Source: Marinomonas profundimaris
GTDB lineage: Bacteria; Pseudomonadota; Gammaproteobacteria; Pseudomonadales; Marinomonadaceae
Length of the DNA stretch: 64,000 bases
NCBI RefSeq assembly: GCF_000508165.1
Contig: NZ_AYOZ01000002.1
Coordinates: 62,001 to 126,000, forward strand
Reading direction: 5' to 3'
Both the position numbers and the translations under genes were made by a program. Below the pieces are notes generated by a model, which saw only the letters and a program-made list of their open reading frames with translations, searched no databases and was not told where the DNA came from. Shown here one piece after another: positions 1 through 8,636 of the stretch. The stretch's first letter is position 1; the number at the start of each line of letters is the position of its first letter.

Positions 1-2973
1 TGCGCCAACACTGAGTGACTGATGTATTAGGTCGATATTTAGCTGGAAGACCATAGGAACCAAGCCGAGAATCGTGGTAATCGTGGTCAGCATTACAGGT
101 CTTAAACGCTGAACCCCTGTCCGAATGGCCGCTTCACGTACCATCATGCCTTGCTTACGTAAGCCATTAAAGGTGTCGATCAGTACGATATTGTTGTTCA
201 CCACAATTCCCGCTAATGCAATAACCCCCACACCACTCATCACCACACCAAAAGGTTGTCCTTTCAGCATCAAGCCAATAAACACGCCCATGGTAGAGAA
301 AACAACAGCGCTCAGTATCAATAAACATTGGAAGAAGTTATTAAATTGAGTGACCAAAATGATCGCCATAATAAAGAAAGCCACGCCAAATGCCTTGATC
401 AGAAACATCATGGATTTTTGCTGATCTTCTGTATTGCCACGGAATTCGTAGCTCACAGATTTGTCGATATTCGCTTCATCCAGTTTTATCTTAATGGCTT
501 TAATTACTTCATCGACAACGAGGCCATCTTTGACATCGGCGTCAATTTTAATGGTTTTTTTGCTGTCTGTGCGATTGATGACACCTTGTTTCGGAGCGGC
601 ATAGCGATGGATAAAGTTGCTGGCTGGAATGCTGCCTTGATTGGTCGGTATTTGCAGTTGATCTAATTGATCTAAGCTGCGCTGATTAACAGGGTAGCGC
701 AATACAATATCGATTTTATCATCCGCACCATCGGGCAAGAAATCGCTTAATGTAATGCCGGTTGTGACGAGTTTGATGACATTGCCTAAGCTGTTCACGT
801 CCACACCGTAACGGCTGGCTTCTGCACGGTTAATGTCAATACGCCATTCGATACCAGGCAGCGACCTATCGTCGCTGACCGTGATGATTTCATCTCTTTC
901 AAGCAGCTGCTTGCTGATTTCATCCGCGGCTAAATTTAAGGCGACGGAATAGTTGGAGCTAAGTTGCAGCTGAATATCTGCACCAGATTGTGGCCCGCCT
1001 TGTTCTTTTTCAGCACTGACTTCTATGCCCGGAATTTGTTTCGTCTTCTCGCGAATACGGTCCAAAATCACACTGGCAGAATCACGTTTGTACCAATCAA
1101 TAAACTCCATACTGATTGAGCCAATGCTGTCTGGCGCCGCGCTGTTTCCAGGTGTGGCATAAGACGTGGTTACCACGCTTTTGAGTTCTGGCGTACCAAT
1201 GACTTGCTGCTCAACTTGCTGTACGAGTGCGTCTTTTTCTTCCAGTGAAAGATCACCGCGTGCGCGAATGTCTAGATTGGCGGATTCAGGCTCGATGTTT
1301 GGAAAGAACTCCATGCCTTTGCCAAATTTACCATAGCCTGCGAACACACTGATCAAGAGTGTAATCGTGAACAGAAGCACCCAAATAGGGTGCTCAACCA
1401 ATCGAGTCAACATGCGACCGTAAAAGCCGGTTGGTCCGGTTAGTTGAGTGAGGTCTCCCGTTTCAGTGATGCGCAACGCATGCATGGTTTTTTCGCTGTA
1501 AGCGCCTTTTTTACCAATGATTGAACCAATCGTCGGTAACACAATTAACGCCATCACCAAAGAGGAAGACAAGGTTGCGATAATGGTGATTGGCATGTAA
1601 CGCATAAACTCACCAACAATATCAGGCCAAAATAACAAAGGCATGAATACGGCAAGCGTAGTGGCTGTGGACGCTGTAATAGGCCACGCCATTCGTTTTG
1701 CCGCTTCGCTGTAAGCTTGGCGTTTTGAGGCACCTTCGGCCAGTTTACGGTCAGCGTATTCGGTGACCACAATGGCACCATCAACCAGCATTCCGACACT
1801 GAGAATCAAGGCAAACAATACCACCATGTTGATGGTGTAACCTTGTAGATCAAGAATCAAAATACCCGATAAAAACGCACCAGGAATGGCCAAGCCAACC
1901 AATAGTGCGCTTCGAATCCCCAACGCCCAAACGATAACAATCATAACCAACAAGGTCGCGGCAAGAACGTTATTAAATAGGTCGTTGAGCGATGTTTCGA
2001 TGTCGGTTGATTTGTCACCAGTCAGATTGTATTCGACGCCATCTGGCCATTGCTCACTTTCACTTTTAACAACGGCTTTTACTGCTTCAATGGTTTCTAT
2101 GATGTTAACGCCAACGCGTTTGGAAACCGCCAGTGTAATGCTGCGTTTGCCTTCGACACGAGCATAGCTGCTTGGGTCTTCAAAGGTTAATTCGCCAGTG
2201 GCAATATCACCTAACAGAACCACTTGGTCGCCATCGGCTTTGATAGGAAGATTAAGAATGTCTTCTTTTGTCTTTAAGAGTCCAGGGACTTTAAGTGAAA
2301 AGCGCCCAGCGCCCGTATCCAAATTGCCTGCGGCCACTAAACGGTTATTGCCAGAAACGAAATTTGCCACATCCGCCAAAGATAAATTGTAAGACTCGAG
2401 TTGTTCAGGGCGAATGATGATCTGCGCTTGCTGATCTCGATCGCCGCTGATGTCGGCTTCTAATACACCATCGATGGCTTCAATAGAATCTTGTAGGTTT
2501 TTCGCGGTACGGCTCAGTACAGCAAAGCTGACATTACCAGACAAGTTGACTCGCAATACGGGAAAAGTAGACAAATTTATTTCTGTGACGGTGGGTTCGT
2601 CCGCATCGTCTGGCAGTTCGCTTTTGGCTCGATCTACCTTGTCTTTTGCATCGCTGATGGCTTGGTCAATATCTACGCCAGACTCAAATTCAAGAATAAT
2701 AGAGGCATGGCCTTCAGAGGCGGTTGATTTTAGTTCTTTTAAACCTTCTAACCCTTTGAGTTCTTTTTCTAAGGGGTGAACCAATAAACTGTCCGCGTCT
2801 TCTGGCGAAATGCCTTCCAAAGAAACCGACACGTAAGCCATTGGAATGGTGATATCAGGATCACTTTCTTTGGCAATTTCAATGTAGGAAACGGTGCCCA
2901 TGACCAATATCAGGACAAAAAACATCATGACCGTTCGTGAGCGAGCTAAGGCTGCCTCAATCAATGTTTGCAT
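1..2973 (-). CDS. RND multidrug efflux transporter, inner-membrane subunit (3' end beyond window)
   Basis: The minus frame is open from the ATG at 2973 to the window edge (991 codons), so about 40 C-terminal residues of a normal ~1030-residue protein are missing. The N-terminus MQTLIEAALARSRTVMMFFV is a first membrane helix before a periplasmic porter domain. Two blocks of membrane helices flank porter loops, and the second block ends in the typical VVNNNIVLIDTFN stretch. These features fit a proton-driven trimeric AcrB-like (HAE1-type) pump working with a periplasmic adaptor and an outer-membrane channel. The adaptor gene lies 11 nt upstream and is surely co-transcribed. The substrate cannot be read from sequence. 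Family assignment is very secure. Confidence 0.96.
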   Translation of the reverse strand, partial: MQTLIEAALARSRTVMMFFVLILVMGTVSYIEIAKESDPDITIPMAYVSVSLEGISPEDADSLLVHPLEKELKGLEGLKELKSTASEGHASIILEFESGVDIDQAISDAKDKVDRAKSELPDDADEPTVTEINLSTFPVLRVNLSGNVSFAVLSRTAKNLQDSIEAIDGVLEADISGDRDQQAQIIIRPEQLESYNLSLADVANFVSGNNRLVAAGNLDTGAGRFSLKVPGLLKTKEDILNLPIKADGDQVVLLGDIATGELTFEDPSSYARVEGKRSITLAVSKRVGVNIIETIEAVKAVVKSESEQWPDGVEYNLTGDKSTDIETSLNDLFNNVLAATLLVMIVIVWALGIRSALLVGLAIPGAFLSGILILDLQGYTINMVVLFALILSVGMLVDGAIVVTEYADRKLAEGASKRQAYSEAAKRMAWPITASTATTLAVFMPLLFWPDIVGEFMRYMPITIIATLSSSLVMALIVLPTIGSIIGKKGAYSEKTMHALRITETGDLTQLTGPTGFYGRMLTRLVEHPIWVLLFTITLLISVFAGYGKFGKGMEFFPNIEPESANLDIRARGDLSLEEKDALVQQVEQQVIGTPELKSVVTTSYATPGNSAAPDSIGSISMEFIDWYKRDSASVILDRIREKTKQIPGIEVSAEKEQGGPQSGADIQLQLSSNYSVALNLAADEISKQLLERDEIITVSDDRSLPGIEWRIDINRAEASRYGVDVNSLGNVIKLVTTGITLSDFLPDGADDKIDIVLRYPVNQRSLDQLDQLQIPTNQGSIPASNFIHRYAAPKQGVINRTDSKKTIKIDADVKDGLVVDEVIKAIKIKLDEANIDKSVSYEFRGNTEDQQKSMMFLIKAFGVAFFIMAIILVTQFNNFFQCLLILSAVVFSTMGVFIGLMLKGQPFGVVMSGVGVIALAGIVVNNNIVLIDTFNGLRKQGMMVREAAIRTGVQRLRPVMLTTITTILGLVPMVFQLNIDLIHQSLSVGA

Positions 2974-2984
2974 GTTGAGCCTCC

Positions 2985-4079
2985 TCAGTTTTGATAGTGT
3001 GCTTCGACTTTATCGCCAGCCGACACAAACCCTTGTCCGACGGTAATAATGTTCACATTATCAGGTAGGCCACTAACCCAAACTTGATCGCGTTCGGATT
3101 TAACGATGTCAATTGGGGAGATAACCACTTTGTTGTCAATATCAATGGTTTTCACCGCGGTTCTGCCTGAATTATCCAGTGTTAACAGCGCTGGTGAAAA
3201 AGCGTGAGCCTTTTGTTCGTCCAAAATGAAATCCACCGAGGCGGTTAATCCAGCGGGAATGACATTGTCAGGATTCTCAACCTGCATTTCGACCGTAATG
3301 GTTCGGCTGGATTCATTCGCGGTAGCGCTAATGTAAGACACAAAACCTTCTGCTTCATAACCGGATTCAAGGCGAATGTTGCCTTGTGTGCCCAGTTTTA
3401 CTTGTTGGATTTTGTTTTGAGGGATGTTGACACTGACTTTAATGGGATTCAATGACACTAGTGTGCCGATAGACGCACCAACCGACAGCACTTGTCCTTC
3501 TTGAACGTCCAGTGTGTTTAAAATACCGGAAAAGGGCGCGGTGATATTGGCGTTTTCCAAATCGACCAATAAGGCGCGTTCTGACGCTTTGGCGGAAGCG
3601 AGATCCGTTTCTGCTTGCGCTACATTCACTTTAGATGACAGGTTATTGGCCGCGAGCTTTTTCACACCGTCTAGTTCAAGTGTTCTCTGTTTCACTAATA
3701 AGCGAGCTTGTTCTATTTGCACTTGAAGTGTTCGAGTATCAATTTGAACAATTGCCTTCCCTTTCTGAACAAAACGGCCTTTTTCGATTGGCAATTTTGT
3801 CACACGACCTTGGAAGCTATTGGTAATCTGTAAGGTTTCATCCGCAAGGGTTTTTCCGCTAAGCGGTAAATGCATTTCAATGTATTTCGCAACCAGTGTT
3901 TTGGCTTGTACGGCATGAGCGAGTTTTGATTCTGCTGTTTGGGATGAGATGGTGTTTTCTTTAGGGGTGGATTCAGTCGGACTAACGGTAACGCCATTGC
4001 CACCTAAATACATCCAGCCAACGGTTGCAGCGGCAACAACAACGGCGGTGATCGGGCCTACTTTGCTTTTTAACTCCAT
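2985..4079 (-). CDS. RND efflux periplasmic adaptor (membrane fusion protein)
   Basis: This 364-residue protein starts with an N-terminal membrane anchor (about residues 8-27). Next comes a split lipoyl-type hairpin (ITNSFQGRVTKLPIEKG ... NITAPFSGILNTLDVQEGQ) around an alpha-helical hairpin (QARLLVKQRTLELDGVKKLAANN), then beta-barrel and membrane-proximal domains. This is the HlyD/AcrA-family adaptor layout. It links the inner-membrane RND pump to an outer-membrane factor. It is first in a two-gene operon with the pump gene; no outer-membrane factor gene is visible. The start at 4079 gives the correct anchor. Confidence 0.95.
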   Translation of the reverse strand: MELKSKVGPITAVVVAAATVGWMYLGGNGVTVSPTESTPKENTISSQTAESKLAHAVQAKTLVAKYIEMHLPLSGKTLADETLQITNSFQGRVTKLPIEKGRFVQKGKAIVQIDTRTLQVQIEQARLLVKQRTLELDGVKKLAANNLSSKVNVAQAETDLASAKASERALLVDLENANITAPFSGILNTLDVQEGQVLSVGASIGTLVSLNPIKVSVNIPQNKIQQVKLGTQGNIRLESGYEAEGFVSYISATANESSRTITVEMQVENPDNVIPAGLTASVDFILDEQKAHAFSPALLTLDNSGRTAVKTIDIDNKVVISPIDIVKSERDQVWVSGLPDNVNIITVGQGFVSAGDKVEAHYQN

Positions 4080-4341
4080 TCAATGCTCCATGAAATAGCG
4101 TAATTATTATTTTATTAGACACAGTATATTCGCAAATAAATGCGAAGGAAGAGGTTTTGCTTATTCTTTGTAAAGATCTTAGCAAGATTAATGCATTGTT
4201 TTATGACAGAAATTGATGATTTTCTTTTCCAGCCAGAAAATCCTTCTTCTTTTTTGGCATTTGACGTCGTCTATTTGCTGAACCTTCACTTAGAAGGGTG
4301 ATACTATACCGCCACAAAATTTTTACATTATATGGATAGAT

Positions 4342-6255
4342 ATGAGTCTATTGTCGTTAGAACAGATCAGTGTTGCTTTTGGGCATAATCCACTGCTGTC
4401 AAAAATCAGTTTCTCAGCAGACGCCGGTGAGCGTGTTGCTATTATCGGTCGCAATGGCGCAGGTAAATCTACGTTATTGAAAGTCATCTCTGGTGAGCAA
4501 GTGCCGGACGAAGGCATGGTGCGACTTGAAGGCGGAATGAAGATCGCTCAGTTGCCTCAGGAGTTGCCTGAAGCGAATGGCAAAACAGTTCGTGAAGTCG
4601 TCAGCGAAGGCGCGGGTGAAGCGCATGCCTTAATGACGCGCTATTTCAAGTTGCTTGAAGACTTTGAAAACGATCATTCAAATGAATTGGGCGACATACA
4701 AACCGAGTTGGACAAGATCCAAGGTTGGGATTTAGAGCAGCGTGTGAATCACATGATTCAACGTTTGGCGTTGCCTGCAGACAAGTTAATGTCTGAGTTA
4801 TCGGGTGGTTGGCGTCGTCGTGTTATTTTGGCGCAAGCGCTGATCTCTAACCCAGACGTTTTATTACTTGATGAGCCGACTAACCACTTGGATGTTCCGA
4901 CGATCGAATGGATGGAGCAACAGCTTCAGCAATTCCGAGGTTTGATCCTCTTTATTACCCATGACCGTCGCTTCCTAGAAAAACTCGCAAACCGCATCAT
5001 CGAATTGGATCGCGGTAACCTGATTTCTTTCAGTGGTAATATTCACGCTTTTCTGACGTTCAAAGAAAAATTATTGGAAGAAGAAGACCGTGCGAATGCC
5101 TTGTTTGACAAGCGCCTCGCAGAAGAAGAAGTCTGGATTCGCCAAGGCATTAAAGCGCGTCGTACCCGCAACGAAGGCCGTGTTCGAGCGCTAGAAGCGT
5201 TGCGCGTAGAGCGTTCAGAGCGTATTGGCCGTCAAGGCAATGCCAGAATGGCGATTGAAACCAAAGAGAAATCTGGCAAGTTGGTCGCTGAGTTTGCTCA
5301 AGTCGGTCATTCTTTCGAAGACAAAGTGATCTTGCAACCGATGGATTTCATCGTGAATCGTGGCGACCGAATTGGTCTGATCGGCCCAAATGGTTGCGGT
5401 AAAAGTACCTTCTTAAAAATTCTTTTGGGTGATCTCGAGCCGAAAACCGGAACGGTTCGTCAAGGTACTAAATTGAACGTGGCGTATTTTGACCAGTTGC
5501 GTGAGCAGCTAGACCCTGAGCAAACCGTTGCAGAGAACGTGGGCGAAGGCAAAGACGTTATCGAGATCAATGGTCAGAACAAACACGTAATTGGTTACCT
5601 TGGTGACTTTCTTTTCCCACCAGAGCGTGCGCGTACCCCGATAAAAGCCTTATCAGGTGGCGAACGTAACCGCGTTCTATTGGCCAAGTTGTTCACCAAA
5701 CCAGCCAATCTATTGATCATGGATGAGCCGACAAACGACTTAGATGTTGAAACGTTAGAGTTACTTGAAGAGCTGTTGATGAACTACGATGGCACCTTGT
5801 TGTTGGTCAGCCATGACCGTTCTTTCTTGGACAACGTTGTGACCAGCGTGATTGCCTTTGAAGGCGAAGGTAAGGTCAAAGAATACGTTGGTGGTTATCA
5901 AGATTGGATTCGCCAAGGCGGTAAATTCCCAACGGAATCGACGTCTCAAACCAACGACGAACCAACAAAAAAAGAAAAAGCCAAGGCAGAGGCCAAAAAA
6001 ACCGCTGCACCCGTTGTTAAGCCAAAAGCAAAACTAAGCTATAAACTACAGCGTGAATTTGAAAACATGCCGGAAGCCATCGCTAAGTTGGAAAGTGAAA
6101 TTGCAGCGCTTCATGCCACAACAAGCGCCGCTGATTTTTACACAAGTGATGCCGATAAAGTGCAGAAGACCTTGGCGAAAGTGACACACAAAGAACAAGA
6201 GCTTGAAGCAACCATGGAACGTTGGCTTGAACTTGAAACTATGCAGAATGGGTAA
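4342..6255 (+). CDS. uup: ABC-F ATPase Uup
   Basis: This 637-residue cytosolic protein has two ABC ATPase domains and no membrane segment. The first has Walker A GRNGAGKST (36-44), signature LSGGW (153-157) and Walker B VLLLDEPTNHLD (173-184). The second has Walker A GPNGCGKST (348-356), LSGGE (437-441) and LLIMDEPTNDLD (457-468). A charged arm linker lies at about 240-300. A Lys/Ala-rich linker plus coiled-coil tail (about 530-637) is the Uup-specific C-terminal DNA-binding domain. ABC-F proteins act on ribosomes; Uup has been tied to transposon precise excision and ribosome function. It probably leads an operon with the DUF2760/Hsp70 genes, since the next ORF starts 22 nt later. Confidence 0.96.
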   Translation: MSLLSLEQISVAFGHNPLLSKISFSADAGERVAIIGRNGAGKSTLLKVISGEQVPDEGMVRLEGGMKIAQLPQELPEANGKTVREVVSEGAGEAHALMTRYFKLLEDFENDHSNELGDIQTELDKIQGWDLEQRVNHMIQRLALPADKLMSELSGGWRRRVILAQALISNPDVLLLDEPTNHLDVPTIEWMEQQLQQFRGLILFITHDRRFLEKLANRIIELDRGNLISFSGNIHAFLTFKEKLLEEEDRANALFDKRLAEEEVWIRQGIKARRTRNEGRVRALEALRVERSERIGRQGNARMAIETKEKSGKLVAEFAQVGHSFEDKVILQPMDFIVNRGDRIGLIGPNGCGKSTFLKILLGDLEPKTGTVRQGTKLNVAYFDQLREQLDPEQTVAENVGEGKDVIEINGQNKHVIGYLGDFLFPPERARTPIKALSGGERNRVLLAKLFTKPANLLIMDEPTNDLDVETLELLEELLMNYDGTLLLVSHDRSFLDNVVTSVIAFEGEGKVKEYVGGYQDWIRQGGKFPTESTSQTNDEPTKKEKAKAEAKKTAAPVVKPKAKLSYKLQREFENMPEAIAKLESEIAALHATTSAADFYTSDADKVQKTLAKVTHKEQELEATMERWLELETMQNG

Positions 6256-6276
6256 ACGGTGCAAAACGGGTAAATT

Positions 6277-6870
6277 ATGACAAAGACAATAAAAGCGGTT
6301 TCGTTTGTGCCTCGTTTTTTTGGTGCATTTGGTCAATTTTTCAAATACATGGGGAGCGGCGATTACGCCGCTCGCTGTCAACAGGTCGCTGCAGGTGATT
6401 TGCTAGCGAGTGAAGTAGAACCAAAAGTTATTACGGAAACCATTGACGTTATTCGCGAAATTGAAATCGCTGCGCCAACCTTGGACACAGTGAACGAAGA
6501 TGGAGCGCATCAATTGTTGCAACTATTGCAGCAAGAAGCGCGCTTTGTCGACTTCTTACAAGAAAGCATTGGCGACTACACCGATGCGGATGTTGGCGCC
6601 GCCGCGCGCCAAATTCACGCAGGTTGCGCAAACGTTTTGAAGCAGTATTTTACCATTGATGCAGTGAATTCGGCGACCGAGAACAGCCGTGTTGAGGTTC
6701 ATTCCGATTACGATGCGAAGCAGATTAAATTGGAAGGTCGTGTGGAAGGCACGGGTCCTTATACTGGTACCTTAATTCATCCCGGTTGGAAAATCACAGA
6801 CACGCGCCTACCAAAAGTTACCAACACCGATAACCTAACCATTTTAGCGCCAGCTGAAGTCGAGGTATAA
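6277..6870 (+). CDS. DUF2760 domain protein
   Basis: This 197-residue protein begins with a basic/hydrophobic segment (KAVSFVPRFFGAFGQFFKYM), followed by a mainly helical middle and a short C-terminal beta-rich part (VHSDYDAKQIKLEGRVEGTGPY). It matches my recollection of the DUF2760 family, which is repeatedly found just upstream of two divergent Hsp70 genes. Here it stops 2 nt before the first Hsp70 start, so translational coupling is likely. Function is unknown. The partner arrangement suggests a dedicated factor or co-chaperone for the two Hsp70s, which is inference. The family call rests on residue pattern and context. Confidence 0.85.
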   Translation: MTKTIKAVSFVPRFFGAFGQFFKYMGSGDYAARCQQVAAGDLLASEVEPKVITETIDVIREIEIAAPTLDTVNEDGAHQLLQLLQQEARFVDFLQESIGDYTDADVGAAARQIHAGCANVLKQYFTIDAVNSATENSRVEVHSDYDAKQIKLEGRVEGTGPYTGTLIHPGWKITDTRLPKVTNTDNLTILAPAEVEV

Positions 6871-6872
6871 CT

Positions 6873-8633
6873 ATGGGTGACTATTTTATCGGTATCGATT
6901 TAGGTACCACGCATTCTGCCGTCTATTATTCCGCTTCTAATCAATCAACAGAACATGTTTTAAGTGGTATTCAACAACTCAACATTCCTCAATTCACCGC
7001 GGCGGGTCAAATTACAGAGTTACCTTTGTTGCCATCGTTTGTGTATTTTCCGCATCAAACGGAATTTCTCGACAGTGATTTGCAACTGCCTTGGGGCAAA
7101 GCTAAGGCCATAGTAGGGCAATTAGCGCGTGAGTTAGGTGCGAAATCTTCTGGCCGTTTGGTGCAAAGTGCCAAAAGCTGGTTGTGCCATTCTCGTGTTA
7201 GTGCAAAGGAAGGCGTACTTCCTGTTGATGCACTGGACGAAGTGGAAAAAATTTCACCAGCGCACGTGACCGAAACCTTATTGGCGCATCTTGTTAGCGC
7301 GTGGGGAAATGCATTCCCAGACGCGCCCATTGCCGAACAAACCGTTGTAATTACCGTACCTGCGTCATTCGACCCTGCGGCCCGTGCCATTACCGAAAGC
7401 GCCGCGGAACACGTTGGTTTGAAAGCGCGCCTAATAGAAGAGCCGCTGGCCGCGTTTTATGCATGGCTAAGTGACCAACAAAATTGGACGGATAACCTAA
7501 CAGTAAACGAACACATTTTGGTGGTCGATGTGGGTGGCGGTACAACGGATTTGTCTTTGATTCAAACCGTTGAGCAAGACGGTACGTTGGGCTTAGAGCG
7601 CATTGCAGTCGGTCGCCATATTTTGCTGGGCGGCGACAACATGGATATGACGCTGACCTATCATTTGGCCGCTCAACTTGCGCAAAATGGAACACAACTT
7701 GAGCCTTGGCAAATCACAGGTTTGACCCAAGCGTGTCGTGAAGCCAAAGAACGTTTGTTGTCTAATCCAGACATTGCAGAAACCAGTGTGGTGGTGCCAA
7801 GTCGTGGGCGCAGTTTGTTTAATAACAGTGTCAAAGCGACCTTGACTCAAGCTGATGTTCAGCAATTGTTGATTGATGGTTTTTTTCCGTCAGTACAACT
7901 TGATGAGCAAGCTCATAAAGCAGCTCGAAGTGGCTTTAGTACAATCAATTTGGATTACGAAGCGGACCCTGCGATCACACGTCACATTAGTGAGTTTTTG
8001 TCTCAGCATGACGTAACGCCGAGCAAAATTTTATTAAATGGCGGTGTGTTTAACTCGACGTTAATTCGCACTACGTTAGAATCTCGTTTGCAAACCTTAT
8101 TGGGCGACGCCCCGCTGACGATGTTGACGCCATCGCATTTGGATTACGCGGTGGCCAAAGGTGCTACCTATTACGCCCAAGTTCAAGCGGAAGGCGGCGT
8201 GAAGGTCAAAAGTGGGTTAGCCGCGAATTACTACATTGGTGTTGCGAGCCCTATGCCCGCTATTCCAGGTATGGCACCGCCAGTGGACGCCATTTGTGTG
8301 GCGCCATTTGGTTTGGAAGAAGGTTCAGAGGAGCAAATGCTGCCCAATGAATTCTCTCTTGTGGTGGGTGAAAGCGTGACGTTTCGTTTTTTCCAATCTA
8401 AGCAAAATGATGTCGATGCGGTTGGCAAAGTCGTTTCGGCATTCTCTTTGGGTCAGCTAAATGAATTGAACCCGTTGTCAGTTCGTTTGGACGCGGGACA
8501 TTATAAAGCCGGTGACATGGTGCGTATTTACCTGACGTCACGGGTCACCGAATTGGGATTGTTACTGTTGCAAGCGCACGATACACAATCCGATTTAAGT
8601 TGGACCATCGAGTTTCAAGTTAGAGAGGCGTAA
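6873..8633 (+). CDS. Divergent Hsp70-family protein
   Basis: This 586-residue protein has the actin-like ATPase signatures of Hsp70: phosphate-1 loop IGIDLGTTHS (6-15), VPASFDPAAR (162-171) and phosphate-2 loop VVDVGGGTTD (217-226). The C-terminal part is short and lacks an obvious DnaK-type helical lid, so substrate handling probably differs from DnaK. It starts 2 nt after the DUF2760 gene and ends 3 nt before the next Hsp70 gene. It is probably an ATP-dependent chaperone or assembly factor in the cytosol; the client is unknown. It is not DnaK, HscA or HscC by length and context. Confidence 0.93.
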   Translation: MGDYFIGIDLGTTHSAVYYSASNQSTEHVLSGIQQLNIPQFTAAGQITELPLLPSFVYFPHQTEFLDSDLQLPWGKAKAIVGQLARELGAKSSGRLVQSAKSWLCHSRVSAKEGVLPVDALDEVEKISPAHVTETLLAHLVSAWGNAFPDAPIAEQTVVITVPASFDPAARAITESAAEHVGLKARLIEEPLAAFYAWLSDQQNWTDNLTVNEHILVVDVGGGTTDLSLIQTVEQDGTLGLERIAVGRHILLGGDNMDMTLTYHLAAQLAQNGTQLEPWQITGLTQACREAKERLLSNPDIAETSVVVPSRGRSLFNNSVKATLTQADVQQLLIDGFFPSVQLDEQAHKAARSGFSTINLDYEADPAITRHISEFLSQHDVTPSKILLNGGVFNSTLIRTTLESRLQTLLGDAPLTMLTPSHLDYAVAKGATYYAQVQAEGGVKVKSGLAANYYIGVASPMPAIPGMAPPVDAICVAPFGLEEGSEEQMLPNEFSLVVGESVTFRFFQSKQNDVDAVGKVVSAFSLGQLNELNPLSVRLDAGHYKAGDMVRIYLTSRVTELGLLLLQAHDTQSDLSWTIEFQVREA

Positions 8634-8636
8634 ACC

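Noticed and set aside
125-2779. Several plus-strand ORFs across the efflux pump region
   Set aside because: They are shadows of the minus-strand RND gene, which has full family similarity.
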